A program made the position numbers and the translations under genes. DNA of 64,000 nt from WHSW01 sp963821025 (GTDB lineage: Bacteria; Actinomycetota; Thermoleophilia; Solirubrobacterales; 70-9): assembly GCA_963821025.1 (NCBI GenBank), contig CAWGCG010000003.1:558001-622000 (forward strand). The letters are read 5' to 3'. The notes under the pieces were generated by a model. It had not been told where the DNA came from and made no database searches. It saw only the letters and a program-made list of their open reading frames with translations. Positions 63,871 through 64,000 of this stretch are shown in pieces; the first letter of the stretch is position 1, and every line of letters begins with the position of its first letter.

Positions 63871-64000
63871 TGGCCGTTTCCGCGAGCGAGGTGAAGGCGC
63901 TGCGCGATCGCACGGGCGCCGCGATGATGGACTGCAAGGCGGCGCTCGACGAGGCAGCCGGCGATCCCGACAAGGCGGTGGAGATCCTGCGGGTAAAGGG
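63870..64000 (+). CDS. tsf: Elongation factor Ts, N-terminal part (partial)
   Basis: The first 43 codons from ATG 63870 (TGATGG overlap with rpsB) read AVSASEVKALRDRTGAAMMDCKAALDEAAGDPDKAVEILR, the typical UBA-like N-terminal domain of EF-Ts, including the TGAGMMDCK-type motif. The rest lies beyond the window. The rpsB-tsf order is universal. Confidence 0.95.
   Translation, partial: MAVSASEVKALRDRTGAAMMDCKAALDEAAGDPDKAVEILRVK

Overview
The window is GC-rich bacterial chromosome with dense operons, one-base to four-base stop/start overlaps (GTGA, ATGA, TTGA) and one complete rRNA operon. The 16S rRNA, the serA/serC, SepF, DnaE2/ImuB and HisZ-HisG repertoire, and the many genes whose start codon lies only 5 to 11 bases after a TANNNT hexamer (leaderless transcripts) point to an actinobacterium. 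My best guess is a deep-branching one of the Thermoleophilia/Solirubrobacterales type. This placement is inference; a 16S search would settle it.

Layout. 1-23876 (mostly +) is an amino-acid biosynthesis region: the end of ilvC, serC-serA, leuA with a leucine-rich leader peptide, a small XRE-cupin regulator in front of leuCD, leuB, ilvE, cimA (isoleucine by the citramalate route) and argH. Interspersed are a quinone-reductase-like MDR, an SDR, a methyltransferase, a cyclic-nucleotide-binding protein and a 1061-residue cyclase/AAA/TPR regulator. A 3-methyladenine glycosylase, a class A PBP (-) and tyrS follow. 27645-33821 is the rRNA operon (16S-23S-5S, no tRNA seen in the spacers). It carries boxA-like sequences, perfect processing stems, and a 741-base group I intron with a LAGLIDADG homing endonuclease inside the 23S gene at the position equivalent to E. 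coli 1931.

33849-39517 holds a GlsB-type membrane protein and an SOS mutagenesis block on the minus strand (imuB, DUF6504, dnaE2) with a LexA box in front of imuB. A second LexA box sits in front of an unrecognised 85-residue gene. 40190-45278 encodes a branched-chain amino-acid ABC system (livK on + facing livHMGF on -). 45336-48460 holds an isocitrate/isopropylmalate-family dehydrogenase, a zinc-ribbon-like protein, an alpha/beta hydrolase and an HD protein. 48487-55912 holds murA (active-site Cys naturally replaced by Asp) and hisZ-G-D-B-H-A-(82-residue protein)-F. 55919-62787 holds a PQQ-like propeller, a tRNA nucleotidyltransferase-family protein and the division-associated run pgeF, yggS, sepF, proC, yggT, lspA, rlu. 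The window ends with rpsB and the start of tsf.

Most notable: the rRNA intron whose ORF overlaps both sides of the ribozyme core; a family of inverted elements built from 7-base units, one of them in frame inside dnaE2; a candidate new SOS gene; a leucine attenuation peptide; and Asp117 MurA.
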